This document shows, one piece after another, positions 63,925-64,000 of a DNA stretch of 64,000 nucleotides. Numbering within the stretch: the first letter of the stretch is position 1; every line of letters begins with the position of its first letter. Position numbers and translations under genes: made by a program. The stretch is from Planococcus beigongshangi. GTDB lineage: Bacteria; Bacillota; Bacilli; Bacillales_A; Planococcaceae. The stretch covers positions 558,257 to 622,256 of the forward strand of contig NZ_JADHDU010000001.1 in NCBI RefSeq assembly GCF_016820495.1. Reading direction: 5' to 3'. The notes beneath the pieces were generated by a model. That model worked only from the letters and a program-made list of their open reading frames with translations. It was not told where the DNA came from and ran no database searches.

Positions 63925-63983
63925 CTGTCCAGGCTCCAACGGCCAACTCCTTTCGCAGCTGAACGGCCGTATCCGCTTTTCCT
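63925..63983 (-). repeat. Short form of the structured repeat
   Basis: On the minus strand it starts AGGAAAAGCGG and ends GCCTGGACAGG. Only the outer stem remains (ACGGCC with GGCCGT); the inner stems of the 122-bp form are deleted precisely, leaving about 59 bases. The gene it would follow lies beyond the window, so its relation to a stop codon cannot be tested. Confidence 0.75.
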
Positions 63984-64000
63984 GTTTTGCTTTGATAACA

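Noticed and set aside
63736..63946. Minus-strand frames running through the short repeat at the right edge
   Set aside because: They overlap pdhD antisense and the repeat and have no features; a gene from beyond the window cannot be judged.

Overview
The window looks like a chromosomal segment from a Planococcaceae-type Firmicute (Planococcus, Planomicrobium or a close relative). The evidence is gene order that follows the Bacillus subtilis ykoG-to-pdhD stretch in collapsed form, AGGAGG-type ribosome sites with some GTG and TTG starts, RsgI/SigI, DarB, KtrC/KtrD, RNase J1 and RpoY, and a MurE next to prfC with a DDPR rather than a DNPR motif, which suits an L-lysine peptidoglycan. The sporulation genes found among these neighbours in B. 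subtilis (sspD after rsgI, spo0E) are absent. I see no rRNA, tRNA, CRISPR array, prophage or IS transposase.

Layout. 1-1.3 kb: end of an aldehyde dehydrogenase gene. 1.3-5.2 kb: a YkoG/YkoH-like two-component system with two PepSY proteins and a tandem repeat array. 5.3-11.2 kb: PAS sensor kinase (minus), M42 peptidase, murE, prfC. 11.9-16.2 kb: SwrC-like RND pump and an extended SDR. 16.2-20.9 kb: a yybP-ykoY manganese riboswitch with its TerC gene, sigI-rsgI behind a SigI-like promoter, and ktrD. 21-22.9 kb: MarR regulator, lipoprotein, CPBP protein. 23.1-26.6 kb: small protein, MoxR, DUF58 and DUF4129-like membrane protein. 26.8-34.0 kb: ykwC, ykyB, fadH, darB, an MFS pump, ccpC, dapH, dapL. 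34.5-46.3 kb: a continuous eight-gene operon (extracytoplasmic membrane protein, ABC-2 ATPase and permease, low-complexity membrane protein, MoxR, DUF58, BatA-like VWA protein, double-VWA protein) behind a candidate ECF-sigma promoter. 46.3-52.1 kb (minus): NorA-like pump and the polyamine operon with its XRE-cupin regulator. 52.4-53.4 kb: Cys-rich small protein and ktrC. 54.3-57.8 kb: rnjA and rpoY, a candidate 23-codon mini-gene, ykrA and def. 58.0-63.8 kb: ykyA and pdhABCD.

Themes. Much of the content concerns the cell envelope (SigI/RsgI, two MoxR-DUF58 clusters, TerC, MurE, PepSY proteins) or potassium and c-di-AMP physiology (KtrC, KtrD, DarB). Central metabolism is represented by Pdh, CcpC and the acetylated DAP pathway.

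The strongest unexplained signals are intergenic. One is a family of about 122-bp structured repeats (six full or partial copies plus one short form) that start at or just after stop codons and show compensatory changes between arms. The second is a longer repeat family whose recognisable copies each lie just downstream of an intrinsic-terminator hairpin. The third is a GC-rich hairpin repeat seen twice. They are concentrated where B. subtilis carries adeC, between ktrC and rnjA. The 12-kb MoxR/VWA/ABC operon with its ECF-like promoter is the best candidate for a poorly described protein system.
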